From Enterobacter sp. Cy-643 (GTDB taxonomy: Bacteria > Pseudomonadota > Gammaproteobacteria > Enterobacterales > Enterobacteriaceae), in contig NZ_VWWV01000006.1 in the NCBI RefSeq assembly GCF_011752815.1, positions 62,001 through 126,000 on the forward strand: a stretch of DNA of 64,000 bases, given 5' to 3'. Shown here piece after piece: positions 1-8,478 of this stretch. Position numbers and translations under genes: made by a program. How positions within the stretch are numbered: position 1 is the first letter of the stretch; each line of letters starts with the position of its first letter. The notes beneath the pieces are model-generated. The model was not told the origin of the DNA, did not search any database, and worked only from the letters and a program-made list of their open reading frames with translations.

Positions 1-744
1 TTTGGCAGCGAGCAGGATATCGCCCTGGCCGACCTGAACGTGGTGCTGATGCGCAAAGACCCGCCGTTCGATACTGAATTTATCTACGCCACCTATATTC
101 TTGAGCGCGCAGAAGAGAAAGGCACGCTGATCGTGAACAAACCGCAGAGCCTGCGCGACTGTAACGAAAAGCTGTTCACCGCCTGGTTTGCCGACTTAAC
201 GCCGGAAACGCTGGTCACCCGCAACAAAGCGCAGCTGAAAGCCTTCTGGCAGCAGCACGGCGACATCATTATGAAACCGCTGGACGGCATGGGCGGCGCG
301 TCTATTTTCCGCGTGAAGCAGGATGACCCAAACATCGGCGTGATTGCCGAAACGCTGACCGAACTGGGCACCCGCTACTGCATGGCGCAAAACTACCTGC
401 CGGCTATCAAAGACGGTGATAAACGCGTGCTGGTGGTAGACGGCGAACCGGTACCTTACTGCCTGGCGCGCATTCCGCAGGGCGGTGAGACTCGCGGCAA
501 CCTGGCCGCCGGTGGCCGCGGTGAGCCGCGTCCGTTGACCGAAAGCGACTGGGAAATTGCCCGTCGAGTTGGGCCAACGCTGAAGGCCAAAGGGCTGATT
601 TTTGTTGGTCTGGATATTATCGGCGATCGCCTGACCGAGATTAACGTCACCAGCCCAACCTGCATCCGCGAAATCGAAGCTGAATTCCCTGTGTCGATCA
701 CCGGGATGCTGTTCGATGCCATCGAAAAACGCCTCGCTCACTAA
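1..744 (+). CDS. gshB: Glutathione synthetase, 5' end outside window
   Basis: Joins gamma-glutamylcysteine and glycine with ATP to make glutathione, the second step of glutathione synthesis, in the cytoplasm. The frame is open from base 1, and the 247 visible residues match the C-terminal part of E. coli GshB (316 residues) almost residue for residue, so about 70 N-terminal residues lie upstream. The ATP-grasp fold is recognisable from the glycine-rich segment LDGMGGASIF, the segment PQGGETRGNLAAGG and the metal-binding end EINVTSPT. It is followed by a hairpin terminator and then yqgE, as in E. coli. Identity is essentially certain; only the start is missing. Confidence 0.97.
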   Translation, partial: FGSEQDIALADLNVVLMRKDPPFDTEFIYATYILERAEEKGTLIVNKPQSLRDCNEKLFTAWFADLTPETLVTRNKAQLKAFWQQHGDIIMKPLDGMGGASIFRVKQDDPNIGVIAETLTELGTRYCMAQNYLPAIKDGDKRVLVVDGEPVPYCLARIPQGGETRGNLAAGGRGEPRPLTESDWEIARRVGPTLKAKGLIFVGLDIIGDRLTEINVTSPTCIREIEAEFPVSITGMLFDAIEKRLAH

Positions 745-752
745 GCACATCT

Positions 753-780
753 GGCGGGTAGCTGTTACCCGCCTTTCCCC
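753..780 (+). terminator. Hairpin terminator after gshB
   Basis: An 8-bp perfect stem, GGCGGGTA (753-760) and TACCCGCC (766-773), is followed by TTTCCCC. A second short hairpin, GGCGGG/CCCGCC (799-813), follows 26 bases later and also ends in a pyrimidine-rich tract. Together they probably end gshB transcription ahead of yqgE. Seen in sequence; efficiency is inferred. Confidence 0.6.
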
Positions 781-891
781 TTCGAAGGCACGATTCACGG
801 CGGGTAGCCCGCCTTCCTTCATTAGTGGTAAGCTGACCACACTTCGCGCAGCCACTGCCGCTTTTATCAACCGGGATCAGAACCTCTGACA

Positions 892-1455
892 ATGAATTTA
901 CAGCATCACTTTCTTATTGCCATGCCGGCTCTCCAGGACCCTTTATTTAAGCGCTCCGTAGTCTATATCTGTGAATACAACGATGAAGGCGCGATGGGGA
1001 TTATCATCAATAAACCGCTGGAAAACCTGCAGGTTGATGGCGTTCTCGAAAAGCTAAAAATAGAACCAGACCCGCGCGACGAAACCATTCGCCTGGATAA
1101 ACCCGTTTTCATCGGCGGCCCGCTGGCGGAAGATCGTGGCTTTATTCTGCACTCGCCGCCGGATAACTTCGGCTCAAGCATTCGCATCTCCGACGACACG
1201 GTGATCACCACTTCTCGTGATGTGCTGGAAACATTAGGCACAGCTAAACAGCCGAAAGAGGTGATCGTTGCCCTCGGCTATGCTTCCTGGGAAAAGGGGC
1301 AGCTTGAGCAGGAGATCATGGAAAACTCATGGCTGACGGCGCCCGCCTCAGCCGAGATCTTGTTCCATACGCCCATTTCAGAGCGCTGGCGCGAGGCCGC
1401 CCGTCTGATTGGCATTGATATCCACACCATGCCAAACGAAGCGGGGCACGCCTGA
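892..1455 (+). CDS. yqgE: UPF0301/AlgH family protein YqgE
   Basis: A 187-residue soluble protein of the DUF179 (AlgH/UPF0301) family, the usual length. The family opening [14 protein letters not shown], the segment [11 protein letters not shown] and the segment [17 protein letters not shown] are all present. The family has no firmly established biochemical function; the name AlgH comes from a reported link to alginate regulation in Pseudomonas. Its stop codon overlaps the ruvX start by one base (TGATG), so the two are translated from one message, the same pairing as in E. coli. Start chosen at the first ATG, which gives the E. coli N-terminus. Confidence 0.95.
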   Translation: MNLQHHFLIAMPALQDPLFKRSVVYICEYNDEGAMGIIINKPLENLQVDGVLEKLKIEPDPRDETIRLDKPVFIGGPLAEDRGFILHSPPDNFGSSIRISDDTVITTSRDVLETLGTAKQPKEVIVALGYASWEKGQLEQEIMENSWLTAPASAEILFHTPISERWREAARLIGIDIHTMPNEAGHA

Positions 1456-1874
1456 TGAGCAGCGGAACTTTAATGGCTTTTGACTTTGGCACTAAAAGTA
1501 TCGGTGTCGCTATCGGCCAGCGTATTACCGGCACTGCGCGCCCGTTAACAGCGCTTAAGGCGCAGGACGGCACCCCGGACTGGAACGCGGTAGAAAAAAT
1601 CCTGAAAGAGTGGCAGCCGGAAGAAGTGGTTGTTGGCCTGCCGCTGAATATGGATGGGACCGAACAACCCCTGACGGCGAGAGCGCGCAAGTTTGCTAAC
1701 CGCCTCCACGGCCGCTTTGGCGTAAAAGTCTCTCTGCAGGACGAGCGCCTGAGCACGGTCGAAGCCCGCGCCGGGTTGTTCGAACACGGTGGTTTTCGCG
1801 CCCTGAACAAAGGCAGCATAGACTCCGCCTCGGCGGTGATTATTCTTGAAAGCTGGTTCGAGTATCACCCGTGA
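1455..1874 (+). CDS. ruvX: Putative pre-16S rRNA nuclease RuvX/YqgF
   Basis: An RNase H-fold nuclease of the YqgF family. In E. coli it is linked to 5' end processing of 16S rRNA and was earlier annotated as a Holliday junction resolvase. The 139 residues are the usual length. The acidic active-site motifs are visible: D10 in [11 protein letters not shown], the DERLST segment at 96-101 with its glutamate, and D123 in SIDSASA. The ATG overlaps the yqgE stop by one base, so translational coupling is likely. Just downstream, on the opposite strand, is an inserted hicAB pair. Confidence 0.95.
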   Translation: MSSGTLMAFDFGTKSIGVAIGQRITGTARPLTALKAQDGTPDWNAVEKILKEWQPEEVVVGLPLNMDGTEQPLTARARKFANRLHGRFGVKVSLQDERLSTVEARAGLFEHGGFRALNKGSIDSASAVIILESWFEYHP

Positions 1875-1879
1875 AAAAC

Positions 1880-2335
1880 TTAACTGCCGGGCGCGTCATT
1901 CCCCGCGTTCAGCAGTTCATGCCTTGCGGCAATCGCCAGAAAATGGCTGCGGTCCCGGTAGCCTGAGGAAGGCTGCTTTACCCGGGAATCAATCCGCCGC
2001 AGCAGCGCGTCCGGCAACATGATGTTTAGCCGCTGCTGCTTTCCTTCCAGCGCGGATAAATCCACATCAACCAGCAGCCATTGCTGGCAGTAGCTGTACT
2101 CCGGGTCTGCGGCATAAGCAAAAGGCCCGGCGTCACACAGCAGAGTAATGTCTTTGCCGCTCTCCACCATTAAATCCACAATCGACAGCACCGCGTCCTG
2201 CACCATCGGGGCGATATCTGCCTGGCTATCTGCTGCCGATACGCAGCCAAATTCATCATTGCATAACGCGGGCACGATCAGGCCAAACGCTTCATTTTCA
2301 GCTGCGGGTAATTCCACACCAACGGAAAAAAACAT
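1880..2335 (-). CDS. hicB: HicB-type antitoxin with ribbon-helix-helix tail
   Basis: The predicted antitoxin of a type II HicAB module: it would bind and inhibit HicA and repress their promoter. About 151 residues. The N-terminal half has the HicB partial RNase H-like fold (FSVGVELPAAENEAFGLIVPAL) and the C-terminal 50 residues (RLNIMLPDALLRRID to the end) look like a ribbon-helix-helix DNA-binding domain. TTG, ATG and ATG codons follow one another behind a strong GGAGG; the ATG at 2335 has the best spacing (6 nt). It lies just downstream of hicA on the same strand, the common hicA-hicB order. E. coli K-12 has no hicAB at this place, so it is probably acquired. Confidence 0.82.
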   Translation of the reverse strand: MFFSVGVELPAAENEAFGLIVPALCNDEFGCVSAADSQADIAPMVQDAVLSIVDLMVESGKDITLLCDAGPFAYAADPEYSYCQQWLLVDVDLSALEGKQQRLNIMLPDALLRRIDSRVKQPSSGYRDRSHFLAIAARHELLNAGNDAPGS

Positions 2336-2358
2336 CATCAACCTCCGGCAGCGACAGG

Positions 2359-2544
2359 CTAAATGCCTGCCATTTTACGAATGGATTTGACGGTACCAGC
2401 GGGCAAATCCTTTTTAGGATGCGGAACGGGGAATGTTCTTCCGGTTGCGGGTGACCACCAGATCCAGTGACTGCCCCCGGAACGCCTGACGGGTTCGCAG
2501 CCTGCAGCCCTCAATTCCTTTATCAGCTCAGCGGAGGTCATCAT
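2359..2544 (-). CDS. hicA: HicA-type mRNA interferase toxin
   Basis: A 61-residue protein of the HicA (YcfA-like) family, toxins that cleave mRNA through a double-stranded-RNA-binding fold with a catalytic histidine. The typical elements are visible: the start MMTSAELIKELRAAGCE, the catalytic-type segment RRSGGSHWIWW with its histidine, FPVPHPKKDLPAGT and the final KSIRKMAGI. The upstream reading frame is open for 46 more codons, but the family N-terminus and the AGGGAG ribosome site place the start at 2544. hicB follows 23 bases later. The toxin looks intact. Confidence 0.88.
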   Translation of the reverse strand: MMTSAELIKELRAAGCEPVRRSGGSHWIWWSPATGRTFPVPHPKKDLPAGTVKSIRKMAGI

Positions 2545-2602
2545 GCTCTCCCTGAGCAATGATGAATATACACACCAATACACATCATAGCAATAAAAGC
2601 GT

Positions 2603-3628
2603 TCAAGATATCGCCTCCCATGGCCCGCTGACTGCATGATGATGTCCAGCAATCCTACCTTCGCGCAGCAGCAGCGCTTCACTCTGGCTAAAGCTTTGCA
2701 TGCCGTGCTGCTGGCCGGTTTGCAGCACGCCAGGAAGTTGATGCGTCTTCCCTTCCCGAATCAAATTTGCTACGGCCGGGGTATTGACCAAGAGTTCGTA
2801 CAGCGCCACCCGGCCACCATCACTTGCCGGCACAAGCTTTTGTGCCAGCACCGCTTTCAGGCTCCCGGCAAGCTGAGTTTGAATCAGGCTTTTCTCCTGA
2901 GCAGGGAACACATCCACCAGTCGTTCTACCGCCTGAGCAGCACCGCGTGTGTGCAATGTAGCCAGAACCAAATGCCCTGTTTCTGCCGCGGTCAACGCCA
3001 GGCCAATTGTCTCGCTATCCCTAAGTTCGCCCAGAAGAATGACGTCAGGATCTTCCCTTAAAGCGGCTTTTAGCGCCGCAGCATAGCTTTCGCAGTGCAG
3101 GCCGGGTTCGCGCTGCTGAATCAGGCAGCGATCAGAGGCGTGAATAAATTCGATAGGGTCTTCCAGCGTGAGCACATGGCCCTCAAGATGTTGATTAAGG
3201 TGCTGGATCATCGCGGCAAGGGTTGTAGACTTCCCGCTCCCGGTAGCACCTGTCACCAGTATCAGCCCTTCACTTTCCCGTAAAAGCGCCTTCAGTTGGG
3301 ACGGTGCACCAAGCGTATGCAGATCCGGGCAAGAAGACGCCAGTAATCTCAGCGCCAGCGAATACCCCTCCTGATGACGAAAAGCATTGCCGCGGAGCCT
3401 GATACCGTTCGTGAGCGTGAGCGAAAAATCGAGCTGCCCGGCTCGATGAAGCTGCAACTTTTGCTCTTCACTTAACCATCTGTTGAGAACGTCTTCGACC
3501 TCCGGCACGTGCTCCGGACACACTTCCAGCCTGCCACACTTTCGCCAGCGTGCCGCCTGCCGCGCGCACAGGTGTAGATCGGAGACATTATGCTTTACAC
3601 TAAGGGCCACAATTTCTTCGATATCCAT
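2603..3628 (-). CDS. yggR: PilT-like type II/IV secretion ATPase YggR
   Basis: A 341-residue member of the PilT/GspE secretion ATPase family; PilT proteins power pilus retraction. Walker A is GATGSGKST at about 127-135, with Asp-box residues in LREDPDVILLGELRDSETI and the His-box HLVLATLHT after it. E. coli YggR is 326 residues. The start at 3628 (MDIEEIVALSVKHNVSDLHL) matches the E. coli N-terminus; upstream in-frame codons lie in yggS territory on the other strand. No pilus structural genes are nearby, so its cellular role is unclear, as for E. coli YggR. It diverges from yggS with only 16 bases between the starts. Confidence 0.93.
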   Translation of the reverse strand: MDIEEIVALSVKHNVSDLHLCARQAARWRKCGRLEVCPEHVPEVEDVLNRWLSEEQKLQLHRAGQLDFSLTLTNGIRLRGNAFRHQEGYSLALRLLASSCPDLHTLGAPSQLKALLRESEGLILVTGATGSGKSTTLAAMIQHLNQHLEGHVLTLEDPIEFIHASDRCLIQQREPGLHCESYAAALKAALREDPDVILLGELRDSETIGLALTAAETGHLVLATLHTRGAAQAVERLVDVFPAQEKSLIQTQLAGSLKAVLAQKLVPASDGGRVALYELLVNTPAVANLIREGKTHQLPGVLQTGQQHGMQSFSQSEALLLREGRIAGHHHAVSGPWEAIS

Positions 3629-3644
3629 ATCACTTCCAACGATC

Positions 3645-4349
3645 ATGAATGAGATAGCGCACAATCTGGCACAGGTACATGGGAAAATCTCAGCCGCGGC
3701 AGCACGTTGCGGCAGAAACCCCGAAGAAGTGACTCTGCTTGCGGTCAGCAAAACCAAGCCTGCGAGCGCCCTCGCAGAAGCGATTGCTGCCGGGCAACGC
3801 GCCTTTGGCGAAAACTATGTGCAGGAAGGCGTGGATAAGATTCACCACTTTGCTGAACAAGGCGTAACAGGGCTGGAGTGGCACTTTATCGGGCCGCTGC
3901 AGTCGAACAAAAGCCGCCTCGTGGCGGAAAATTTTGACTGGTGCCATACCGTCGATCGGCTGAAGATTGCCAGCAGACTCAGCGAACAACGCCCGTCGAC
4001 GTTGCCGCCACTAAACGTACTGATTCAAATTAATATCAGCGACGAAAACAGTAAGTCCGGCATCGCGTTGAGTGAGCTGGAGCAGTTAGCTGCCGACGTG
4101 GCGGCCTTACCGGGGCTGACGCTGCGGGGCTTGATGGCCATTCCTGCGCCAGAACCGGATTACGAGCGCCAGCTTGCCGTTTGCCGCAAAATGGCAGAGG
4201 CCTGCAATGCACTCAAAGACCGCTTTACCACGGTCGATACATTATCTCTCGGCATGACCGATGACATGGAAGCCGCGATTGCCGCAGGCAGCACCATGGT
4301 GCGCATTGGAACCGCTATTTTCGGCGCGCGGGATTATTCCGCTCGTTAA
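3645..4349 (+). CDS. yggS: PLP homeostasis protein YggS (COG0325)
   Basis: A PLP-binding, single TIM-barrel protein of 234 residues. It controls vitamin B6 and amino/keto acid balance and has no known catalytic activity. The PLP lysine is K36 in LLAVSKTKP, the same position as in E. coli, and the segments FGENYVQEG, WHFIGPLQSNK, LSLGMTDDMEAAI and VRIGTAIFG are all present. The start at 3645 is chosen by identity to E. coli YggS (MNxIAHNLAQV); the open frame reaches further upstream only by antisense overlap with yggR. First gene of yggS-yggT-yggU-rdgB-hemW. Confidence 0.97.
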   Translation: MNEIAHNLAQVHGKISAAAARCGRNPEEVTLLAVSKTKPASALAEAIAAGQRAFGENYVQEGVDKIHHFAEQGVTGLEWHFIGPLQSNKSRLVAENFDWCHTVDRLKIASRLSEQRPSTLPPLNVLIQINISDENSKSGIALSELEQLAADVAALPGLTLRGLMAIPAPEPDYERQLAVCRKMAEACNALKDRFTTVDTLSLGMTDDMEAAIAAGSTMVRIGTAIFGARDYSAR

Positions 4350-4373
4350 TCACCATCATTTTTGAGGAAAACC

Positions 4374-4928
4374 ATGCTTACGTTGACTTTCCTGGTCAAA
4401 ACCCTGATTGAGCTTTACGTAATGGTGCTGCTTATCCGTATCTGGATGCAGTGGGCGCGCTGTGATTTCTACAACCCGTTTGCCCAGTTCATCGTTAAAG
4501 TTACCCAGCCCGTTGTCGGCCCGCTTCGCCGCGTACTGCCATCCCTGGGCCCAATTGACACCTCATCCCTGCTGGTGGCATTTATTCTCACCACGCTGAA
4601 ATTCCCTATTCTGCTGCTGATCCAGTCCGGCGGGCTGTCGCTCGATCCGTTAAACTTACTCATCGGCGTTCTGTCGCTGCTGAAATCAGCCGGTACCCTG
4701 GTGTTCTGGGTGATCATCGTTCGTTCCCTGATGAGCTGGATAAGCCAGGGCCGCAGCCCTATTGAATACGTGCTGATGCAAATGACCGAGCCAATGATGG
4801 CGCCGATCCGCCGCATCTTGCCTGCCATGGGCGGCATTGATTTCTCCGCCATGGTTGTCATTCTTATTCTTTATGCACTGAACTACCTCGGTATGGACCT
4901 GTTCCCTGGCCTTTGGTACGCCATTTGA
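4374..4928 (+). CDS. yggT: YggT family inner-membrane protein
   Basis: A 184-residue integral membrane protein with two YGGT domains (about residues 1-90 and 95-184). Each has a pair of hydrophobic helices and the family signature RIWMQW or RSLMSW followed by [20 protein letters not shown] or a similar stretch. In other bacteria YggT proteins are linked to osmotic shock tolerance and cell division; the E. coli role is not firmly known. The ATG at 4374 has a GAGG Shine-Dalgarno and matches E. coli; a TTG 12 bases upstream is rejected. Its stop overlaps the yggU start. Confidence 0.95.
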   Translation: MLTLTFLVKTLIELYVMVLLIRIWMQWARCDFYNPFAQFIVKVTQPVVGPLRRVLPSLGPIDTSSLLVAFILTTLKFPILLLIQSGGLSLDPLNLLIGVLSLLKSAGTLVFWVIIVRSLMSWISQGRSPIEYVLMQMTEPMMAPIRRILPAMGGIDFSAMVVILILYALNYLGMDLFPGLWYAI

Positions 4929-5224
4929 GTGCTGTGACCCAACAGCCTGACGGGCTGGTTCTGCGGCTGTATATTCAGCCAAAGGCCAGCCGCGATAGCC
5001 TTGTCGGTGCACATGGCGACGAGTTAAAAGTCGCCATCACCGCGCCGCCGGTAGACGGGCAGGCCAACGCTCACCTGGTAAAATATCTGGCGAAACAGTT
5101 CCGGGTAGCAAAAGGCCAGGTAGTGATAGAGAAAGGCGAACTTGGTCGCCATAAACAAGTTAAAATTATCGACCCGCAGCAGATCCCGACGGAAGTCGCG
5201 GCATTGATTGCCCCCCTCGAATAA
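4925..5224 (+). CDS. yggU: UPF0235/DUF167 family protein YggU
   Basis: A small soluble protein of the DUF167 family (99 residues here, 96 in E. coli), function unknown. Family segments [28 protein letters not shown] and [16 protein letters not shown] are conserved. The start is inferred to be the TTG at 4925, inside the yggT stop (TTGA overlap), because the next residues SAVT align with the start of E. coli YggU. No ATG exists nearby in frame, so translation is probably coupled to yggT. rdgB begins 13 bases after the stop. Confidence 0.9.
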   Translation: MSAVTQQPDGLVLRLYIQPKASRDSLVGAHGDELKVAITAPPVDGQANAHLVKYLAKQFRVAKGQVVIEKGELGRHKQVKIIDPQQIPTEVAALIAPLE

Positions 5225-5237
5225 CACAGGACTGACT

Positions 5238-5831
5238 ATGCAAAAAGTCGTATTAGCTACCGGTAACGCCGGTAAAGTGCGTGAACTCGCCGATCTGCTG
5301 GCGGATTTTGGCTTCGATGTGGTCGCGCAAACCGAGCTGAACGTTGAATCTGTCGAAGAGACGGGCCTGACCTTTATTGAAAATGCGGTTCTCAAGGCTC
5401 GCCATGCGGCGAAAGTGACCGGGCTTCCTGCGCTGGCCGACGATTCCGGTCTGGCGGTGGATGCGCTGGGTGGTGCACCGGGTATCTATTCCGCACGCTA
5501 CGCGGGTGAGGATGCCAGCGACCAGCAGAACCTCGAAAAGCTTCTGGCAGCGCTGAAAGATGTACCGGACGAAAAACGCCAGGCTCAGTTCCACTGCGTG
5601 CTGGTCTTCATGCGTCACGCGGAAGACCCAACGCCGCTGGTATTCCACGGCAGTTGGCCAGGCGTGATTACCCACGCGCCAGCCGGGCAAGGTGGCTTTG
5701 GCTACGATCCTATTTTCTTTGTTCCGTCCGAGGGGAAAACCGCGGCGGAGCTAACCCGCGATGAAAAGAGCGCGATCTCCCACCGTGGGCAAGCGCTGAA
5801 ACTGTTACTGGAAGCAATGCGTAATGGCTAA
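5238..5831 (+). CDS. rdgB: dITP/XTP pyrophosphatase RdgB
   Basis: House-cleaning nucleotide pyrophosphatase (Ham1 family) that hydrolyses dITP, ITP and XTP to monophosphates and so keeps deaminated purines out of DNA. 197 residues, as in E. coli. The substrate-binding start [13 protein letters not shown], the catalytic pair in [12 protein letters not shown] (D68, D69), the segment [12 protein letters not shown] and the C-terminal GFGYDPIF and SHRGQAL motifs are present. ATG at 5238 is chosen by the E. coli N-terminus. The end overlaps hemW by 8 bases, so the two are co-translated. Confidence 0.97.
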   Translation: MQKVVLATGNAGKVRELADLLADFGFDVVAQTELNVESVEETGLTFIENAVLKARHAAKVTGLPALADDSGLAVDALGGAPGIYSARYAGEDASDQQNLEKLLAALKDVPDEKRQAQFHCVLVFMRHAEDPTPLVFHGSWPGVITHAPAGQGGFGYDPIFFVPSEGKTAAELTRDEKSAISHRGQALKLLLEAMRNG

Positions 5832-6960
5832 TTTGCCACCTCTGAGTCTCTACATTCATATCCCCTGGTGCGTACAGAAGTGCCCGTACTGTGACTTCAA
5901 CTCCCATGCGCTGAAAGGCGACGTGCCGCACGACGAATACGTGAGCCATTTGCTGCGCGACCTCGACCGCGACGTGGCGCTTGCTCAGGGGCGTGAGGTA
6001 AAGACGATTTTCATTGGCGGCGGCACGCCAAGCCTGCTGTCCAGTGAAGCCATGCAAACGCTGCTGGACGGCGTGCGCTCACGCCTGAAGCTGGCAGACG
6101 ACGCAGAAATTACCATGGAAGCCAACCCCGGCACGGTCGAAGCTGACCGCTTTGTTGGCTACCAGAAAGCGGGCGTGAACCGGATTTCCATCGGTGTACA
6201 AAGCTTTAGTGAACCTAAATTAAAACGCCTGGGCCGCATTCATGATGCGGGCGAGGCCAAACGTGCCGCGAACCTGGCCAGCGGTCTCGGGTTGCGCAGC
6301 TTTAACCTTGACCTGATGCACGGCCTGCCCGATCAGTCGCTCGAAGAGGCGCTGGACGACCTGCGCCAGGCTATTGCCCTGAATCCCCCGCACCTGTCCT
6401 GGTATCAGCTGACTATCGAACCGAATACGCTGTTTGGCTCACGCCCGCCGACGTTACCGGACGACGATGCGCTGTGGGATATCTTCGAGCAAGGCGATAA
6501 GTTACTGACCGCCGCGGGCTACCAGCAATACGAAACTTCCGCCTATGCTAAGCCGGGTTATCAGTGCCAGCACAACCTGAATTACTGGCGTTTTGGCGAC
6601 TATCTGGGCATTGGCTGCGGCGCCCACGGTAAAGTCACCTTCCCGGACGGACGCATTACCCGCACGGCGAAAACGCGACATCCGCGCGGCTACATGGAAG
6701 GAAAGTACCTCGACCGCCAGCATGACGTTGAGCAGGCAGATAAACCGTTCGAATTCTTTATGAACCGCTTCCGCCTGCTGGAAGCCGCACCACGCAGCGA
6801 GTTCACCCTTTATACCGGTTTAGATGAAGCGATAATTCGCCCGCAGTTGAATGAGGCGCTGGCGAAAAACTATATGACGGAAACGGATGAGTACTGGCAG
6901 ATAACCGAGCACGGGAAGCTTTTTTTAAACTCCCTGCTGGAGCTATTCCTTGCCGAGTAA
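5824..6960 (+). CDS. hemW: Heme chaperone HemW (radical SAM)
   Basis: A radical-SAM protein of 378 residues related to coproporphyrinogen dehydrogenase HemN; HemW binds heme and delivers it to respiratory proteins. The 4Fe-4S site is C16, C20 and C23 in [13 protein letters not shown]. As in true HemW proteins, it lacks the additional N-terminal cysteine of HemN. The C-terminal HemN_C domain ends in [17 protein letters not shown]. Near-identical in length and sequence to E. coli YggW. Last gene of the yggS run; a GC-rich hairpin follows, and ansB converges from the other side. Confidence 0.96.
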   Translation: MANLPPLSLYIHIPWCVQKCPYCDFNSHALKGDVPHDEYVSHLLRDLDRDVALAQGREVKTIFIGGGTPSLLSSEAMQTLLDGVRSRLKLADDAEITMEANPGTVEADRFVGYQKAGVNRISIGVQSFSEPKLKRLGRIHDAGEAKRAANLASGLGLRSFNLDLMHGLPDQSLEEALDDLRQAIALNPPHLSWYQLTIEPNTLFGSRPPTLPDDDALWDIFEQGDKLLTAAGYQQYETSAYAKPGYQCQHNLNYWRFGDYLGIGCGAHGKVTFPDGRITRTAKTRHPRGYMEGKYLDRQHDVEQADKPFEFFMNRFRLLEAAPRSEFTLYTGLDEAIIRPQLNEALAKNYMTETDEYWQITEHGKLFLNSLLELFLAE

Positions 6961-6973
6961 GTTTTGTCTGTAA

Positions 6974-6997
6974 CGCCCTGGCCGTTCGGCCAGGGCG
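6974..6997. terminator. Hairpin between convergent hemW and ansB
   Basis: A perfect 10-bp stem, CGCCCTGGCC (6974-6983) and GGCCAGGGCG (6988-6997), with the loop GTTC. No long T tract on either side; the minus-strand read continues into the T-rich GTTTTGTC-type complement. Probably a shared terminator for the convergent genes. Stem seen directly, role inferred. Confidence 0.55.
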
Positions 6998-7007
6998 GTC
7001 GTACGGG

Positions 7008-8054
7008 TTAGTACTGGTTAAACATGGTCTGAATCTGCTTCGGATCTTTGGTTTTAGTCAGCGCCAGCTGCAGCAGCACGCGGGCTTTCTGTGGGTTCAG
7101 CGAACCAGAGGCGACAAAGCCATACTTCCCGTCATCCACTTCCGCGTCACGGGTGGTGTAACCTGTTGGCACACGCGAGGCACGAACCACAACGGTTCCC
7201 TTATGCGCTGCGGTGGCAAGAGTATCAAACACTGCTTTATACAGATTACCGTTGCCGACGCCGGCGCTAACGATCCCTTCATAGCCCGCATCCACCAGCG
7301 CTTTCGCCGGCAGGTCTGAGGCGTTGGCGTAGTTATAAATGATACCCACCTTTGGCAGCTCGCTCAGCGTCGATACGTCAAACGGTGTGTACGTGGTGTG
7401 CTTTCGCACCGGAGTACGCTGATAGTCAATTTTGCCATTATGGATATAGCCCAACGGGCCAAAGTTGGCGGACTTGAACGTCGCCACATCAGTGGTATTT
7501 GTTTTGATGACGTCGCGCCCGTCCAGTACGGTATCATTCATCACCACCATTACCCCACGATTGGCCGACTGCGGATCCACAGCGGCAACCACCGCGTTAT
7601 AGAGGTTAAATGGGCCATCGGCGCTCATTGAGGTAGACGGGCGCATAGCGCCAACCAGCACCACCGGCTTATTACATTTCACCGTTAGGTCGAGGAAATA
7701 GGCGGTTTCCTCCATCGTATCCGTCCCGTGAGTAATAACAAACCCGTCGGTCTTATCGCAGTCGGCGTTAATTTTCTTCGCCAGCGTCAACCAGACCCGA
7801 TCATTCATATCCTGCGAGCCGATATTAACGACCTGCTCTCCCTTCACCACCGCCAGATTTTTTAGCTGCGGAACCGCGTTAACTAAATTCTCTACGCCGA
7901 CTTTACCGGCGACGTAATTGGATTTCGTTGCCGAGTCACCGCCCCCGGCAATGGTGCCACCGGTTGCCAGGATGGTTACCTGAGGCAAAGCGAGGGCCGC
8001 CCCGCTGAACCCCATAACTACTGTGAGAAGCACCGTTTTTCCAAAAAGCTCCAT
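7008..8054 (-). CDS. ansB: Periplasmic L-asparaginase II
   Basis: Hydrolyses asparagine to aspartate and ammonia in the periplasm; in E. coli it is induced anaerobically by FNR and CRP. 348 residues with an N-terminal signal peptide that probably ends ALA|LPQ after residue 22. In mature numbering the catalytic threonine T12 falls in LATGGTIAGGG, and the second catalytic set T89-D90 in HGTDTMEETAY. The ATG at 8054 is preceded by CTGGAGAAATAAC. E. coli has yggM between hemW and ansB; it is missing here. No convincing FNR or CRP site could be identified by eye upstream. Confidence 0.96.
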   Translation of the reverse strand: MELFGKTVLLTVVMGFSGAALALPQVTILATGGTIAGGGDSATKSNYVAGKVGVENLVNAVPQLKNLAVVKGEQVVNIGSQDMNDRVWLTLAKKINADCDKTDGFVITHGTDTMEETAYFLDLTVKCNKPVVLVGAMRPSTSMSADGPFNLYNAVVAAVDPQSANRGVMVVMNDTVLDGRDVIKTNTTDVATFKSANFGPLGYIHNGKIDYQRTPVRKHTTYTPFDVSTLSELPKVGIIYNYANASDLPAKALVDAGYEGIVSAGVGNGNLYKAVFDTLATAAHKGTVVVRASRVPTGYTTRDAEVDDGKYGFVASGSLNPQKARVLLQLALTKTKDPKQIQTMFNQY

Positions 8055-8478
8055 GTTATTTCTCCAGTTATGTGAATGTGCCGCATTATCCCAACCCCTA
8101 AGATGAATAATGTGACAGCAGCCCACTAACTAGATAAACACACTTTTATAATCGCAATTATTAGATACAGAAACCAAAAATAGCGATGTATTGATGACAT
8201 TACTTCTCACAGCCATTCATCGATTTCACGAATAGGATCGCCGGAAGTCTGATTCCATTATTTAGCTTTAGCGCTGGTGGGGGAAAGTGTCTGGCAGAGC
8301 AATGAGGGCGAACGAGCACTATCTTTGCGGCCATCAGGCGCCTGAAGAGCCGGGCCTTTTGATACCACGGCCCCTCTCGGGCGCCAGGCCCTCAGAGGAG
8401 TGATGACGGAGTTTCAGCGCTCCCGGAAACCGAAAAGCTGCCGCGGGGGAAGAGGCCGGAAGGTCGCCGGCCCCGGAT
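8055..8478. other. ansB upstream region and GC-rich structured spacer
   Basis: 424 bases without a convincing gene. The ansB-proximal part (8055-8260) is AT-rich and must hold the ansB promoter. The yggN-proximal part (about 8281-8478) changes to GC-rich sequence full of short palindromes: CAGGCGCCTG at 8335-8344, GGGCC/GGCCC around 8352-8373, and a GGCCGG/CCGGCC stem at 8454-8472. The last sits just after the yggN stop and may act as its terminator, followed on the minus strand by TCTTCCCCC. The rest is unexplained. Confidence 0.5.

Noticed and set aside
8160..8240. Possible CRP or FNR site upstream of ansB (TGTGAGAAGTAATGTCA on the minus strand)
   Set aside because: Only one half-site is good and the spacing is wrong; E. 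coli regulation cannot be carried over on this evidence.
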